Part shown: positions 15,892 to 23,927 of the stretch, piece by piece
Layout: each line of letters starts with the position of its first letter
Numbering within the stretch: the first letter of the stretch is position 1
NCBI GenBank assembly: GCA_003598175.1
Contig: QZKN01000087.1
Location: 1 to 50,423, forward strand
DNA: 50,423 nt
Origin: Candidatus Omnitrophota bacterium
GTDB taxonomy: Bacteria > Hinthialibacterota > Hinthialibacteria > Hinthialibacterales > Hinthialibacteraceae
Direction: 5' to 3'
Notes under the pieces: generated by a model
Databases searched by the model: none
Told to the model about the DNA's origin: nothing
Seen by the model: the letters and a program-made list of their open reading frames with translations, nothing else
Position numbers and translations under genes: made by a program

Positions 15892-16836
15892 CTATTGGTT
15901 TTCATCGAGAAATTGGCGGTAACAATCGAGAATCCGCGCCTCGTCGAGTTTTCGCCCCACAACAAGCCTTGTTTGAGCCTTCACGGTCTGGCCGGCGTCT
16001 ATATCCTCGCCGAATAAGGAGAGGTACAGTGAATTATGACCGGCGATGCCGTCAGGCGGAGTCATGTCATAAGGCATCTCGACGGCAAAACAGTCTTCCG
16101 TTTTGGACATCATGGCAATCGTGATTCCATTCGGTATGTCCCGCTTCACACAGAGCGGATATTCGAAAAATTTACCTACGGAAAAATGAACCGGATGTGG
16201 TTCATATTCCCAGCGTCCGTCAAAAATAATCTGGCACGATTGCCGGTCGCGCGGAAACGCCAGATACGTGCCGGCAATGAAAGGATTCACTTCGACCGGC
16301 AGGAAAAATGGTTTTTCAGAGCCATGCAGCGTCGGTTTGATATAAATATAGCTCTTAAAATTGCTGTTGAAATACGACGAGAGAAACACTTCGAATTTCG
16401 GCAGGTCGCTTTCCGCTTTCACCGTCGTCACCAGATCGAGAATCGTGGAGGATTTCCAGCGATATACAGCCGTCATCGTAAACGGATGTTCTTCCCGCGC
16501 CGGCCAAACGATCTCCACCGCCCCATCCGGCAATACCTTCGCCGTTTTCGGCCAGCTGCGGGCGGAATCTCCGAATCGGTGATTCGTCGTAAATAACCGG
16601 TAAAAACTCAAAATGCCCGGATTGGTTTTTCCATACGCCAATTCGATCCCGGTTTCCTTATCCATGAATGTGGGAATGCCTTGCGACTCTCCATCCGCGC
16701 GTAATGCGCCTTGTATTACGCCCGTATCGAAGGAATAGAAGCCGTTGCCGTCGGATTGAAAAGCAAGATCGGAAGCCGCAGAGGCCATGGTAAAAAATAG
16801 AATGGACACGATAATAAAATTTCTGATATTAACCAT
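15892..16836 (-). CDS. Secreted protein of unknown function, possibly beta-sandwich
   Basis: The product has 314 residues from ATG 16836, which follows GAAAGGAAT. An upstream in-frame ATG at 16926 would bury the signal peptide behind 30 residues. The signal is MVNIRNFIIVSILFFTMASA. The mature protein is rich in beta-strand-like segments (YRWKSSTILDLVTTV, SYIYIKPTLHG, GQTVKAQTRLVVG) and recalls the galactose-mutarotase-like superfamily, but I cannot assign a family. The neighbouring exported oxidoreductase, isomerase and glycoside hydrolase suggest carbohydrate handling. Confidence 0.7.
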   Translation of the reverse strand: MVNIRNFIIVSILFFTMASAASDLAFQSDGNGFYSFDTGVIQGALRADGESQGIPTFMDKETGIELAYGKTNPGILSFYRLFTTNHRFGDSARSWPKTAKVLPDGAVEIVWPAREEHPFTMTAVYRWKSSTILDLVTTVKAESDLPKFEVFLSSYFNSNFKSYIYIKPTLHGSEKPFFLPVEVNPFIAGTYLAFPRDRQSCQIIFDGRWEYEPHPVHFSVGKFFEYPLCVKRDIPNGITIAMMSKTEDCFAVEMPYDMTPPDGIAGHNSLYLSLFGEDIDAGQTVKAQTRLVVGRKLDEARILDCYRQFLDENQ

Positions 16837-16922
16837 AATATTCCTTTCTCCATAAAATGAACGGTGAACACCGGATAGGAATTGCATGTGCTCGCGTTGG
16901 ATTGGTTCTCTCTCGAACCTTG

Positions 16923-17252
16923 TCATTTTTCACTCTCAACATGCAAAGCGGCGAATTGCGTGATTTTTACCGGCGGGTGATCGGGAAAACGGGCGATGAT
17001 TTCGAGGCTTCCTCCCATCGCCTCGATGAAGGAGCGTAAGGTGCTGACGTACATATCCGCGCGCCGTTCGAGTTTGGAAACGGCGGCCTGATTGACGCGC
17101 AGGCGTTTCGCCATCGCCGCCTGCGAACGTTGTTTGGCTTTGCGCAATTCCTGCAGGGTCAATTCCTCGGCAAGCAGCTCCGCGGTGCGGGCATTGATTT
17201 TTTCCTGTTCCTCCACAGGAAGTGCGCTAATTACTTCGTCCAGGGTCTTCAT
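16923..17252 (-). CDS. XRE-family antitoxin (HigA-like)
   Basis: The product has 109 residues. The core QRSQAAMAKRLRVNQAAVSKLERR is a lambda-repressor-type helix-turn-helix. The end (YVSTLRSFIEAMGGSLEIIARFPD) matches the usual HigA tail. It overlaps the upstream toxin gene by 4 nt (toxin first, as in higBA). By family it should bind the toxin and repress the shared promoter, where an inverted repeat lies at 17608-17629. Confidence 0.85.
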   Translation of the reverse strand: MKTLDEVISALPVEEQEKINARTAELLAEELTLQELRKAKQRSQAAMAKRLRVNQAAVSKLERRADMYVSTLRSFIEAMGGSLEIIARFPDHPPVKITQFAALHVESEK

Positions 17253-17599
17253 TTTTTCTCCAGTGAATCCAAATGACGTTGAAATCGCTTTTCGGCAATG
17301 GAAATAGTTTTCTTATACCATTCTTTTTCTCCTCGCTTATTTCCTCCAACCAGCAGAATCGCTCTTCGAATTGGATCGAAGGCAAATAACACACGCCATG
17401 GATCCCCTTTGTATTGAATTCGCATTTCTTTCATGTTCGGAAAAACGGATGAATGAATGGTATTCACGACCGGCCTTCCCAGAGACGGTCCAAATATTTT
17501 CAATAATCCAGCTTTTGAAAAAATTTCACACCGTATTCCGGAATCTTGCTGCAGAAGCCAGTTTTCAAAATCATCGTCAAGAAGTACTATCCATTCCAT
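17249..17599 (-). CDS. RelE/HigB-superfamily toxin (Gp49-like)
   Basis: The product has 116 residues. The C-terminal pattern WRVLFAFDPIRRAILLVGGN, then GEKEWYKKTISIAEKRFQRH, is typical of Gp49/HigB-type ribosome-dependent mRNA interferases (family form ..lGgdK.g...wY...i..A...f..hL). The N-terminus (WIVLLDDDFENWLLQQ) also fits. The gene is first in a toxin-antitoxin operon. It appears full length, with no frameshift. Confidence 0.85.
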   Translation of the reverse strand: MEWIVLLDDDFENWLLQQDSGIRCEIFSKAGLLKIFGPSLGRPVVNTIHSSVFPNMKEMRIQYKGDPWRVLFAFDPIRRAILLVGGNKRGEKEWYKKTISIAEKRFQRHLDSLEKK

Positions 17600-17605
17600 G
17601 ATTCA

Positions 17606-17634
17606 AATATATTCCTCCTATGGAATATAGTCAA
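17606..17634 (-). promoter_or_regulatory. higBA promoter with operator-like inverted repeat
   Basis: On the minus strand, TTGACT (17634-17629) and TATATT (17611-17606) are 17 nt apart, a good sigma-70 pair. The spacer holds an inverted repeat with 8-bp arms (TATATTCC and GGAATATA, 17608-17629), which suits binding by the HigA-like repressor. The -10 lies only ~7 nt from the toxin ATG, so a transcript from it would be nearly leaderless; GGAGGA 13 nt before the ATG would then not be on the mRNA. The promoter or the ribosome site may therefore be misread. Confidence 0.5.
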
Positions 17635-17715
17635 GTATTTTTTTCTGGAACAGAAATTCTTTAGGTAATTAGGTTGAAGGCTGAAGGCTGTTAACCAAAG
17701 CGAAGTTTTACATTT

Positions 17716-18690
17716 TTATAGACCGAATGCCTTTTGCATTTGTTCGCGCACCTGCGTCAGGCGCTTGAGGTCGCCGCCGCCGACTTCCGCCGTCGCCCAA
17801 CCTGCGAAGCCGATGTCGGCGAGAGCCTTGCGCACCTGATCCCACGGAAGATCATCGTCTTCGCCGGTGATGTCCACGAACTTGTTTTTGGCGCGACTGA
17901 ATCCTTTTACATCGAGTTTGACGCAACGGCGGCCGAATGCACGGATCCATTCGGATGGCTGCCCGTATTTCCAGTGGTTGCCGATGTCGTAATACATTCC
18001 CACCCAGGGGCTGTTGAAACTGTCCACGAAAGCGACAAAGCGTTCCGCCCCCTGCTCCGGCGGTCCGTCGTGATCGTACATCATTTGATTCCAGACGTTC
18101 TCGACCAGGATCATCTGCCCCAATGCCGCCGCGAGAGGAAGAAGTTTTTGCATTTCTTCCCGCGCTCTTTGTTCGATTTCATCGGTGGGGCCGTCCGCAC
18201 CACGGCCGACTACGATCAATACGCCGCTGCCGCCGGCCGCGTGCGATACGCGGATACAATGTTCGATGTTTGACCGGCCTTGTGCGCGTTCCTCTTCTTT
18301 TACGCTCGTGAGTCGTTGCGACCAATGAGCGTGGTTGATCGCGTTATGCACGAAGACGCCGGATTCACGTACCGCGTCGCGCGCCTGCTCGGGTGTGAAA
18401 TCTCCGGCCTCGTCAAAATCGACGCCGTCGAAGCCCGCCTCACCCGCCAATTGCAGACGTTCCGAAGCAGACAAGGTTTTGTCGTTCAGTTTTTTGGGAA
18501 TCATCCCCAGTTTGCACGAGAGAAGAATACGCTTGCCTGTCGGTGGGGTTATGATGCCTGCCTTATCTGGCTCGGCGGCATGTGCAGCATCTGCGCCACT
18601 CACCATGACGGCAACCGAACTCGCTCCCATCGCCAAAACGGCACGGCGATTCAACGACGGCATATTTGTGTCGAGAGATTGATTTTTCAT
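17716..18690 (-). CDS. Tat-exported sugar phosphate isomerase/epimerase-like TIM barrel protein
   Basis: The product has 324 residues from ATG 18690, which lies 6 nt after AGGTGA; the ATG at 18696 abuts the ribosome site. The Tat signal reads LNRRAVLAMGASSVAVMVSG. The barrel belongs to the AP-endonuclease-family-2 superfamily: LAGEAGFDGVDFDEAG, then LVENVWNQM (a metal-binding Glu), WVGMYYDIGNHWKYG (Asp and His), LDVKGF and WATAEVGGG (Glu). These are the expected divalent-metal ligands. Members isomerise or epimerise sugars; the substrate is unknown. Separate 5' transcription is likely, since the gap to the toxin gene is over 100 nt. Confidence 0.88.
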   Translation of the reverse strand: MKNQSLDTNMPSLNRRAVLAMGASSVAVMVSGADAAHAAEPDKAGIITPPTGKRILLSCKLGMIPKKLNDKTLSASERLQLAGEAGFDGVDFDEAGDFTPEQARDAVRESGVFVHNAINHAHWSQRLTSVKEEERAQGRSNIEHCIRVSHAAGGSGVLIVVGRGADGPTDEIEQRAREEMQKLLPLAAALGQMILVENVWNQMMYDHDGPPEQGAERFVAFVDSFNSPWVGMYYDIGNHWKYGQPSEWIRAFGRRCVKLDVKGFSRAKNKFVDITGEDDDLPWDQVRKALADIGFAGWATAEVGGGDLKRLTQVREQMQKAFGL

Positions 18691-18904
18691 GATCATTCAC
18701 CTGTTTTGGAATAAGATGACAATTCGTGTCGATCTTCTGATTCCATTTTTGATTGGCATTAACTTACGATAACTTATCATATTTATTAAAGAATATTAAG
18801 AGCTTCTGCGACAATAGAGATAATTTTTTGTATAGTATTTAGCGTTGGGAGAAACCAAAATCCGCTAGAAAATTTTCAAAATTATGTCTTTTCGAGAAGA
18901 ATGC

Positions 18905-18934
18905 TTGACATGATACATTCGGTCATGAGATAAT
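18905..18934 (+). promoter_or_regulatory. Sigma-70 type promoter for the small membrane protein gene
   Basis: TTGACA (18905-18910) and GATAAT (18929-18934) are separated by 18 nt, close to consensus. Transcription would start near 18941, giving an ~85-nt leader to the ATG at 19026. The rest of 18697-19025 is AT-rich with no gene seen. Confidence 0.6.
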
Positions 18935-19025
18935 TGAATAAAAATCAAAAAAGCATGTTAAGTTTCCGGTTTCAAATGGATCATTCCGATTTATCTATTT
19001 TAAACGTTGAAAAGGAGAAACAACT

Positions 19026-19229
19026 ATGAAAGAAGCGATTGTAGTTTCGAATTTGTCCTGTGCGATTGTTTCCGCGAAATGGGCGTTAGACCTGGGATTC
19101 AGTCAAGTCCGTCAAATTATTATTTTGATAGGAGGCTTGATTTTGGGTCCTTTGATGCTGCTTGTTCTCTATGTCTATCTGATCCAAAAGGCCAAGGGCG
19201 AGGGACAACCGGGAAGCAAGATCGTTTAA
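19026..19229 (+). CDS. Small membrane protein, 67 residues
   Basis: MKEAIVVSNLSCAIVSAKWA is followed by one strong membrane helix (IIILIGGLILGPLMLLVLYVYLI) and a short, Lys/Gly-rich tail ending PGSKIV. AAAGGAGA 7 nt before the ATG is a strong ribosome site, and a near-consensus promoter lies upstream, so it is very probably expressed. No family is recognised. The helix starts at about residue 31, so the first 30 residues form a short amphipathic domain. It stands alone between convergent and divergent neighbours. Confidence 0.75.
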   Translation: MKEAIVVSNLSCAIVSAKWALDLGFSQVRQIIILIGGLILGPLMLLVLYVYLIQKAKGEGQPGSKIV

Positions 19230-19335
19230 GGTGGAAAATCAAATACCACACTGGAGCCTACCAGCTTACTACTTAACTGCAGTGGAGTGTTGTTTTGCAG
19301 TATTGATGCCCCGGCAAAAAGTCAAAAATTGTGGT

Positions 19336-19352
19336 GCGGACATCCTGTCTGC
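19336..19352. repeat. Dispersed GCNGACA-TCC-TGTCNGC hairpin, copy 1
   Basis: GCGGACATCCTGTCTGC has 7-bp arms around TCC with one G-T wobble. It lies downstream of the small membrane protein gene. An 11-bp direct repeat, CACAATATATG, follows at 19352-19362 and 19385-19395. Apart from these and a weak reading frame at 19509-19757, the 19230-19844 gap shows nothing. Confidence 0.7.
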
Positions 19353-19508
19353 ACAATATATGGTGGTACATTGTTGATTTATACCACAATATATGCAAGT
19401 ATCAAAATTCAATCACACTTTTTGCCGTCGCGTCAGTATTGCATGATCAGTTAAAAAACACAATTCATCTTACAACACTAGGGAAATAGGATATATTTCA
19501 ACTGTTCG

Positions 19509-19757
19509 TTATAAACGTAGATTAATCCCGAACCGCCGCAGAACACCTGTGAGCCAGGTTACGCCAAACGCAAAGAACAGCGCGCGCCAAAAACCGACGG
19601 CGAACGAACCGAGAGTTCCGAAATAAAAATCATGACCAGGATCGTCAGGCTGCGTAATACATCGATCGATTCGATTCGACCTGGCGACAAGGGAGTTGGA
19701 TTTACAGACGGTTGAGACATGGAGAATACCGCAATCAAATAGAATGAAGTGAATCAT
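19509..19757 (-). pseudogene. Possible remnant of a membrane protein gene
   Basis: A minus-strand frame of 82 codons ends with FGTLGSFAVGFWRALFFAFG and VTWLTGVLRRFGINLRL, which reads like the tail of a membrane protein and is more GC-rich than its surroundings. The first ~40 residues look like random sequence and no ribosome site is evident. I regard it as a truncated gene end or a chance frame. Confidence 0.25.
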
Positions 19758-19844
19758 CGATTCGATTATTCACATTTTGGTCTCAATATCCAGTCCGATA
19801 CATTGTGAATTATACATTGGGGGTCGATCAGGAAAAAACGCAAT

Positions 19845-21845
19845 TTATTCCACCACCAGCACGCTATACACCTGCATGCGCGGCAGCGTCACCGTCAACA
19901 CTCCATTCTCCCACGATTCCCGCAGCCGTCGATTCCGGGGAACGGTGTAGACCTTTTCCGGCTTATCTTTCAAATCGATTCGCAGGGTAATGGGGCCGAC
20001 TGGCGGAACGTAATCGATGATGCCGTAACGATCGGAAACCGGGGCATTCATGCGGTTCAATAGATGGACGCTGAGTTTTCCGTCTTTCGTTTTTCGCAGC
20101 GCCACATCCACGCACGGCGGACCGTCGATTTGAATGGCGGGTTTGGAGAATAGTTGTTTGGCGAGATCGCCGATGAATTGGCGCAGGTAGGGATGATGGC
20201 CACGATAGAAACCAAGAGCGACCGGTCCGTAAATTGCGCCGATTCGTCCTTTGCCATGATCGGCGATCGTCGCGGCAATGTCTCCGTCTTTGCGCGTGTC
20301 GCGAGTGGGATGGCGATAACCAGTTGCTTTTGCCGATGTCAATTTCACCTTTTGCCAGTCGCCGTTGGCGTTCACCGGGCCGGTTGAAGCGGCCAGTTCC
20401 GCGCGAACATTTTCCGGAGCGCCGACGAATTCGACGCCAAGCGCCGGTTCAAACAGCCGGGCGCATTTTTCGCCAAGCAACAACAAATTGCCTCCCTCTT
20501 CTACGTAGTTCATCAATGCTTCCTTGAAGTCATCCGTCAGTTTGTGCGCCTCGGGAATGACCACCAGCGGAAATTCGCTCAATCGCGGCTGCAAGTGGTG
20601 TTCGGCCAGGATATCGACGGAATAATGCAGCTCGAGCAGCGCCTGCAGCGCGCCTTCCAGCGGCTGGATGTCTTTTCCACTCGTCGAATACACCTGATCC
20701 GAATTGTCCCACATCGATTCCGTGGAAAGCAACAAGGCGACCTGCGGAACTGACGCGCTTTTATGGCTTACTTTTTCGTATTTTTTACAGAAATCCGATA
20801 CCTGACCGAGCGTCTCGATCATGGCGTCGTGCAGATAGCCTGACCGGGTTGGGTTGTTATAAATCTGGAAACCGCCGCCTTGCATGAGCACCACCGCCGC
20901 TTCCTGCTGCAATTGCACCGGCGTCTTCAAACTCCATTGCAGATTTTCGCCTTTATTAAAACCCCACGCCATCAAATCCCACGGCATTCCCGTGCTGGCC
21001 AGATACCGGGCGTCGACCTGCGCGCGCGCGACCGACTGACCGGGCGAATAATCGCCGGAGAGATAATCGAGATTACAAACAATGGCTGTGGGCGCGAGTG
21101 TGGTATACATCCAGTTGCTGGTAATCTGCAAATCCGGCCGAAATTCATGCAGGGCATCCACCCAATGGCACAGGTAACGTTCAAAATGGCGGCGGTGGAA
21201 CATTTTCCATTCCAACCAATGCGCATCCGTTCTTGATTTCGGCGCTTCTTCATACCCGGTTTCCTTTTTCCACTGCTCCAACGCCGCCGGAGAATAATCA
21301 AGTTTGGCCGACCAGCATTCACCGTCCACCCACAAACCATCGAGATCATAGGCCGCCACCACTTCTTTCAATTGCGGAATCAATAATTCATCCACATAGG
21401 GGCCGAAAACGCTGGCAGCGTTCGCATCCGCTTTCCCTTCCGCGTCGATTCGCGCCCATTCCGGATGCTTCTCAACGGCGACGCTGTCCCATACGCCGGA
21501 AAAGTGAATATACAAACCGACGTCATTCCGTTGCGTCACGCTGCGCCAGAGCGCTAACGAATCCTTCACGATGCCGGGCGACGGCGTTCCGATTTTCGTC
21601 GGATATCCGGCATAACCGGCGTGGCCTTTGCAGTCGTATTGCACGTAATCGGGTTTCACACGAGACAATAGCTTTTCGATCATCGCTTCGGTGATATCCG
21701 CGCCCAACTCCGTATCCGATTTTTGCGGATGCAGGTCGAAATGCAAACCGAAAAAGGCATCCTGGCGCGGAATGGGATCGGCGGCGCACAGGTTCGGGAT
21801 TTGGAGCCATAGTATTGCCGTGATGAATAATGGATTGAATTTCAT
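19845..21845 (-). CDS. Secreted glycoside hydrolase-like protein (GH29/GHL6-type barrel plus GH42-trimerisation-like domain)
   Basis: The product has 666 residues with a signal peptide (MKFNPLFITAILWLQIPNLC AADP). The N-terminal ~350 residues form a barrel-like domain: DAFFGLHFDLHPQKSDTELG, DYVQYDCKGHAGYAGYP and DLDGLWVDGECW recall alpha-L-fucosidase and hypothetical glycosyl hydrolase 6 families, where the Asp of WVDGE could be catalytic. Residues ~390-480 (FPLVVIPEAHKLTDDFKEAL, NYVEEGGNLLLLGE) resemble the amidotransferase-like trimerisation domain of GH42 beta-galactosidases, and a beta-sandwich closes the protein (MNAPVSDRYGIIDYV, RMQVYSVLVVE). AAGGAG precedes the ATG. Probably extracellular glycan cleavage; the sugar is unknown. 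Confidence 0.75.
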   Translation of the reverse strand: MKFNPLFITAILWLQIPNLCAADPIPRQDAFFGLHFDLHPQKSDTELGADITEAMIEKLLSRVKPDYVQYDCKGHAGYAGYPTKIGTPSPGIVKDSLALWRSVTQRNDVGLYIHFSGVWDSVAVEKHPEWARIDAEGKADANAASVFGPYVDELLIPQLKEVVAAYDLDGLWVDGECWSAKLDYSPAALEQWKKETGYEEAPKSRTDAHWLEWKMFHRRHFERYLCHWVDALHEFRPDLQITSNWMYTTLAPTAIVCNLDYLSGDYSPGQSVARAQVDARYLASTGMPWDLMAWGFNKGENLQWSLKTPVQLQQEAAVVLMQGGGFQIYNNPTRSGYLHDAMIETLGQVSDFCKKYEKVSHKSASVPQVALLLSTESMWDNSDQVYSTSGKDIQPLEGALQALLELHYSVDILAEHHLQPRLSEFPLVVIPEAHKLTDDFKEALMNYVEEGGNLLLLGEKCARLFEPALGVEFVGAPENVRAELAASTGPVNANGDWQKVKLTSAKATGYRHPTRDTRKDGDIAATIADHGKGRIGAIYGPVALGFYRGHHPYLRQFIGDLAKQLFSKPAIQIDGPPCVDVALRKTKDGKLSVHLLNRMNAPVSDRYGIIDYVPPVGPITLRIDLKDKPEKVYTVPRNRRLRESWENGVLTVTLPRMQVYSVLVVE

Positions 21846-21901
21846 GGTTATTCTCCTTGTTTATATAAAAATATTGTGGCGTGGGCTTTCCGCCTGCACG
21901 T

Positions 21902-21918
21902 GCAGACCGGAGGTCCGC
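21902..21918. repeat. Dispersed hairpin, variant GCAGACC-GGA-GGTCCGC
   Basis: The arms are 7 bp with one wobble pair, and the central GGA is the complement of the TCC seen in other copies. It lies upstream of the glycoside hydrolase gene. The 249-nt gap around it has no other feature. Confidence 0.55.
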
Positions 21919-22094
21919 GCCAAAATTATGCATCCATCGTTGCGACGAACCACCCTGACATGGAACGACGTTCGTCAAGGGGTAGAAACTTGATTATTTA
22001 CATTTTTTCTCCTCCCATCATTGTCCCTTCATCGAGAAAGATAGAAGCGGAAGGTGCAGGATGTTTCGACGACGGGTCAGTCTACGAAAGTATT

Positions 22095-22313
22095 TTACGA
22101 TGAATGTCGCCATGCAACATTTTCCAGGATCACTCGTTGAAACACATTCGGATCCCGTAAGCGTTTCAAGGCGTCTAAGATTTCAATCCCAGCCAGTCGG
22201 CCTTCCTGATCGTAATCCGCCGCGATCCCTTCCGCCAAATGCTGCGTGGTCACCGTCGTTTCGTGAAAACGAATAGAGAGAGCATCCACTTCTTCATCAT
22301 ATGTGATAATCAA
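22095..22313 (-). CDS. DUF2283 small protein
   Basis: The product has 72 residues. ITYDEEVDALSIRFHE, AEGIAADYDQEGRLAGIEIL and DALKR match the DUF2283 pattern (i.yD.eaDALyi.......... v.vDyd.eG.vvGIEiLdas). The start is a TTG preceded by AAAGGAGA, which fixes it. DUF2283 proteins often accompany toxin-like DUF4258 genes; none is next to it here. Function unknown. Confidence 0.8.
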   Translation of the reverse strand: MIITYDEEVDALSIRFHETTVTTQHLAEGIAADYDQEGRLAGIEILDALKRLRDPNVFQRVILENVAWRHSS

Positions 22314-22554
22314 GAAAATCTCCTTTCCCCTATCGTATCAGATTCTCGGATTTGCTTGCACCGCAGTAATATATTTAATGCCGCGCATGTCCCGAGAACC
22401 GAAGGAGAGAAATTTTGGGCGACGAGCGAATGATTTTCCTGTCATTCCTCTCCGCTGTTCATCCTGACCATCCTTTCATCCTGCCCATCCGGATTCAGAC
22501 AATTTCAGAAATCTCTCCCACACGACAATACAAAAGGTCAGAATACTCACTCCA

Positions 22555-22851
22555 TCAAAATTCTGTGGGAATAGATATACTACGAAGCGAACCGGAAGTC
22601 GATGATGCCATCGGGAACTTGACTTTTTCATACAGGAATTCCGGCGCGACATCGGCGCCGTTGGGCCAGGTGAGCGTGTGAAATTCGGGATGCACGGAGA
22701 ACTGTTGGAACAAGGTCCGCTCCTTGAGTGGCTCGAAGATCTCCCCATACAACTCATCACAAAAATCCACGATGCCTTCGGTTCCGTCGGCAAAGCGTAG
22801 GTGGATCCTATAATCCCGCAGGTAGTGCGCTTCTACAACTTTGGGTATCAT
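22555..22851 (-). CDS. DUF2442 protein
   Basis: The product has 98 residues. VVEAHYLRDYRIHLRFADGT, then EGIVDF and LTWPNGADVAPEFLYEKV, are the hallmarks of DUF2442. The tail after EFLYEK (VKFPMASSTSGSLRSI) is longer than I would expect and may be a small extension. It is transcribed 4 nt after the DUF4160 gene; the two commonly form a pair resembling a type II toxin-antitoxin system. No activity can be stated from sequence. Confidence 0.85.
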   Translation of the reverse strand: MIPKVVEAHYLRDYRIHLRFADGTEGIVDFCDELYGEIFEPLKERTLFQQFSVHPEFHTLTWPNGADVAPEFLYEKVKFPMASSTSGSLRSISIPTEF

Positions 22852-22855
22852 CTTA

Positions 22856-23113
22856 TTACTCCAATGGGGCTATTTTCCTGGCCGGGCGTCCTCCGCGAAC
22901 ACGATTCCAGTTCTCTTGAAGTTCATCTCGATGAAGATCGAGCCATTCGAGCACAAGGCGCAACGCCCGCTTCGGGAAAATCCCATGTACGACTCCACTT
23001 TCAATATCAACCGTAATCTGATACTCCCCATAGACGGCATGGAAGTGCGCCGGTTCATGATCTCGTGGAAAGATACCGATCACGATTCCGAGAAATCTCG
23101 AGATTTCTGGCAC
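22856..23113 (-). CDS. DUF4160 protein
   Basis: The product has 85 residues. MPEISRFLGIVIGIFPRDHE, PAHFHAVYGEYQ and LVLEWLDLHRDELQENWNRV are diagnostic of DUF4160 (isrF.Gi.i.m...Dh.ppHfH..yg). It is the first gene of the DUF4160-DUF2442 pair. It looks intact. Confidence 0.88.
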   Translation of the reverse strand: MPEISRFLGIVIGIFPRDHEPAHFHAVYGEYQITVDIESGVVHGIFPKRALRLVLEWLDLHRDELQENWNRVRGGRPARKIAPLE

Positions 23114-23201
23114 CGTAGGATATTTTCCTTATTATTTTTTTTCCATCAATCCCATCCTATCTATTTTACAGCGATTTTCACAGATTTAATAGTAAAACGA
23201 T

Positions 23202-23234
23202 GGGGCAAAAAACGCGACCCATCCTACGAAACTG
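23202..23234. repeat. 33-bp repeat, copy A
   Basis: The segment, with core AAAAAACGCGACCCATCCTA, recurs at 23893-23927 with three differences: a T insertion, and A to G in CGARACTGA. It abuts the point where the downstream toxin gene loses homology to its family. Confidence 0.8.
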
Positions 23235-23236
23235 AA

Positions 23237-23536
23237 AAAAAGGTGGTTGAAAAGTGTCATGTCCGTATCGAATTGGTAAAGGAATTCGGAAATACGCTTC
23301 GACGGCCATATGCCGATTTTTTAAGAGACGGTATCTATGAATTGAGAGTATCTTATAAACGCATTCAATATCGAATTCTGTATTTTTTTCATGGAAAAAA
23401 TGTGGTTATAATTTCCCATGGATTGACGAAAGAGCAGAAGGTTCCGGAAAAAGAGGTGAATAAGGCAATCGAGAGAAAGATCAAATTGGAGAAAGACCCG
23501 AAGAAGCACATTTTTAAGGAGATAGCAAATGTCTGA
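23237..23536 (+). pseudogene. HigB/Gp49-type toxin lacking its N-terminus
   Basis: The visible reading frame (VVEKCHVRIELVKEFGNTLR, DFLRDGIYELRVSYKRIQYR, ILYFFHGKNVVIISHGLTKE) is a clear match to the HigB-like phage-derived toxin family. Family members begin ~20-25 residues earlier with a strand and an acidic helix. Here that part is missing and the frame runs instead into a dispersed 33-bp repeat. No ATG occurs downstream of the repeat; a GTG at 23243 could start a short form. The stop overlaps the antitoxin start by 8 nt, as in an intact operon. It is probably inactivated by insertion or deletion. Confidence 0.7.
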
Positions 23537-23861
23537 TATCAAAGGAACGGATGCAGCGGAATATATCCGCATAAAATTCGGCGATTATCCGGATTTTGAA
23601 AAAGGGATTGAAGAGGAACGAATGAAATGTAAAATCGGGCAGATGATTTATGACGCCAGAACGGAAGCCAACCTGTCCCAGGAAACCTTAGCGGAAATGG
23701 TCCGAGTCGAACCGGACATGATTGCCCGGCTGGAAGAGGCTGATTTTGAGGAAATTCCCTTTTCTCTCCTGCAAAAAATAGCCAAAGCGCTGAGCAAACG
23801 AATTGAAATGCATTTCGTTCCATGCAATATAAAAACCGTCGAATTGCAGCTAAGCCTTTAA
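23529..23861 (+). CDS. XRE-family antitoxin partner (HigA-like)
   Basis: The product has 110 residues. A helix-turn-helix spans IGQMIYDARTEANLSQETLA and EMVRVEPDMIARLEEADFEE, followed by a tail (KALSKRIEMHFVP). The preceding ~35 residues (EYIRIKFGDYPDFEKGIEEE) match the N-terminal segment of this antitoxin family. It overlaps the end of the broken toxin gene. The antitoxin seems intact although its toxin has lost the N-terminus, as expected of a decaying module. Confidence 0.85.
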   Translation: MSDIKGTDAAEYIRIKFGDYPDFEKGIEEERMKCKIGQMIYDARTEANLSQETLAEMVRVEPDMIARLEEADFEEIPFSLLQKIAKALSKRIEMHFVPCNIKTVELQLSL

Positions 23862-23892
23862 TATTTAGTAAATATTTTTGTAGAAAAAACGA

Positions 23893-23927
23893 GGGGTCAA
23901 AAAACGCGACCCATCCTACGAGACTGA
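23893..23927. repeat. 33-bp repeat, copy B
   Basis: This is the second copy of the CGCGACCCATCCTACGA segment. It lies directly at the left edge of the tandem array beginning at 23926. Its position at two junctions, the broken toxin and the array start, suggests it marks the end of a mobile or recombining element. Confidence 0.75.
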
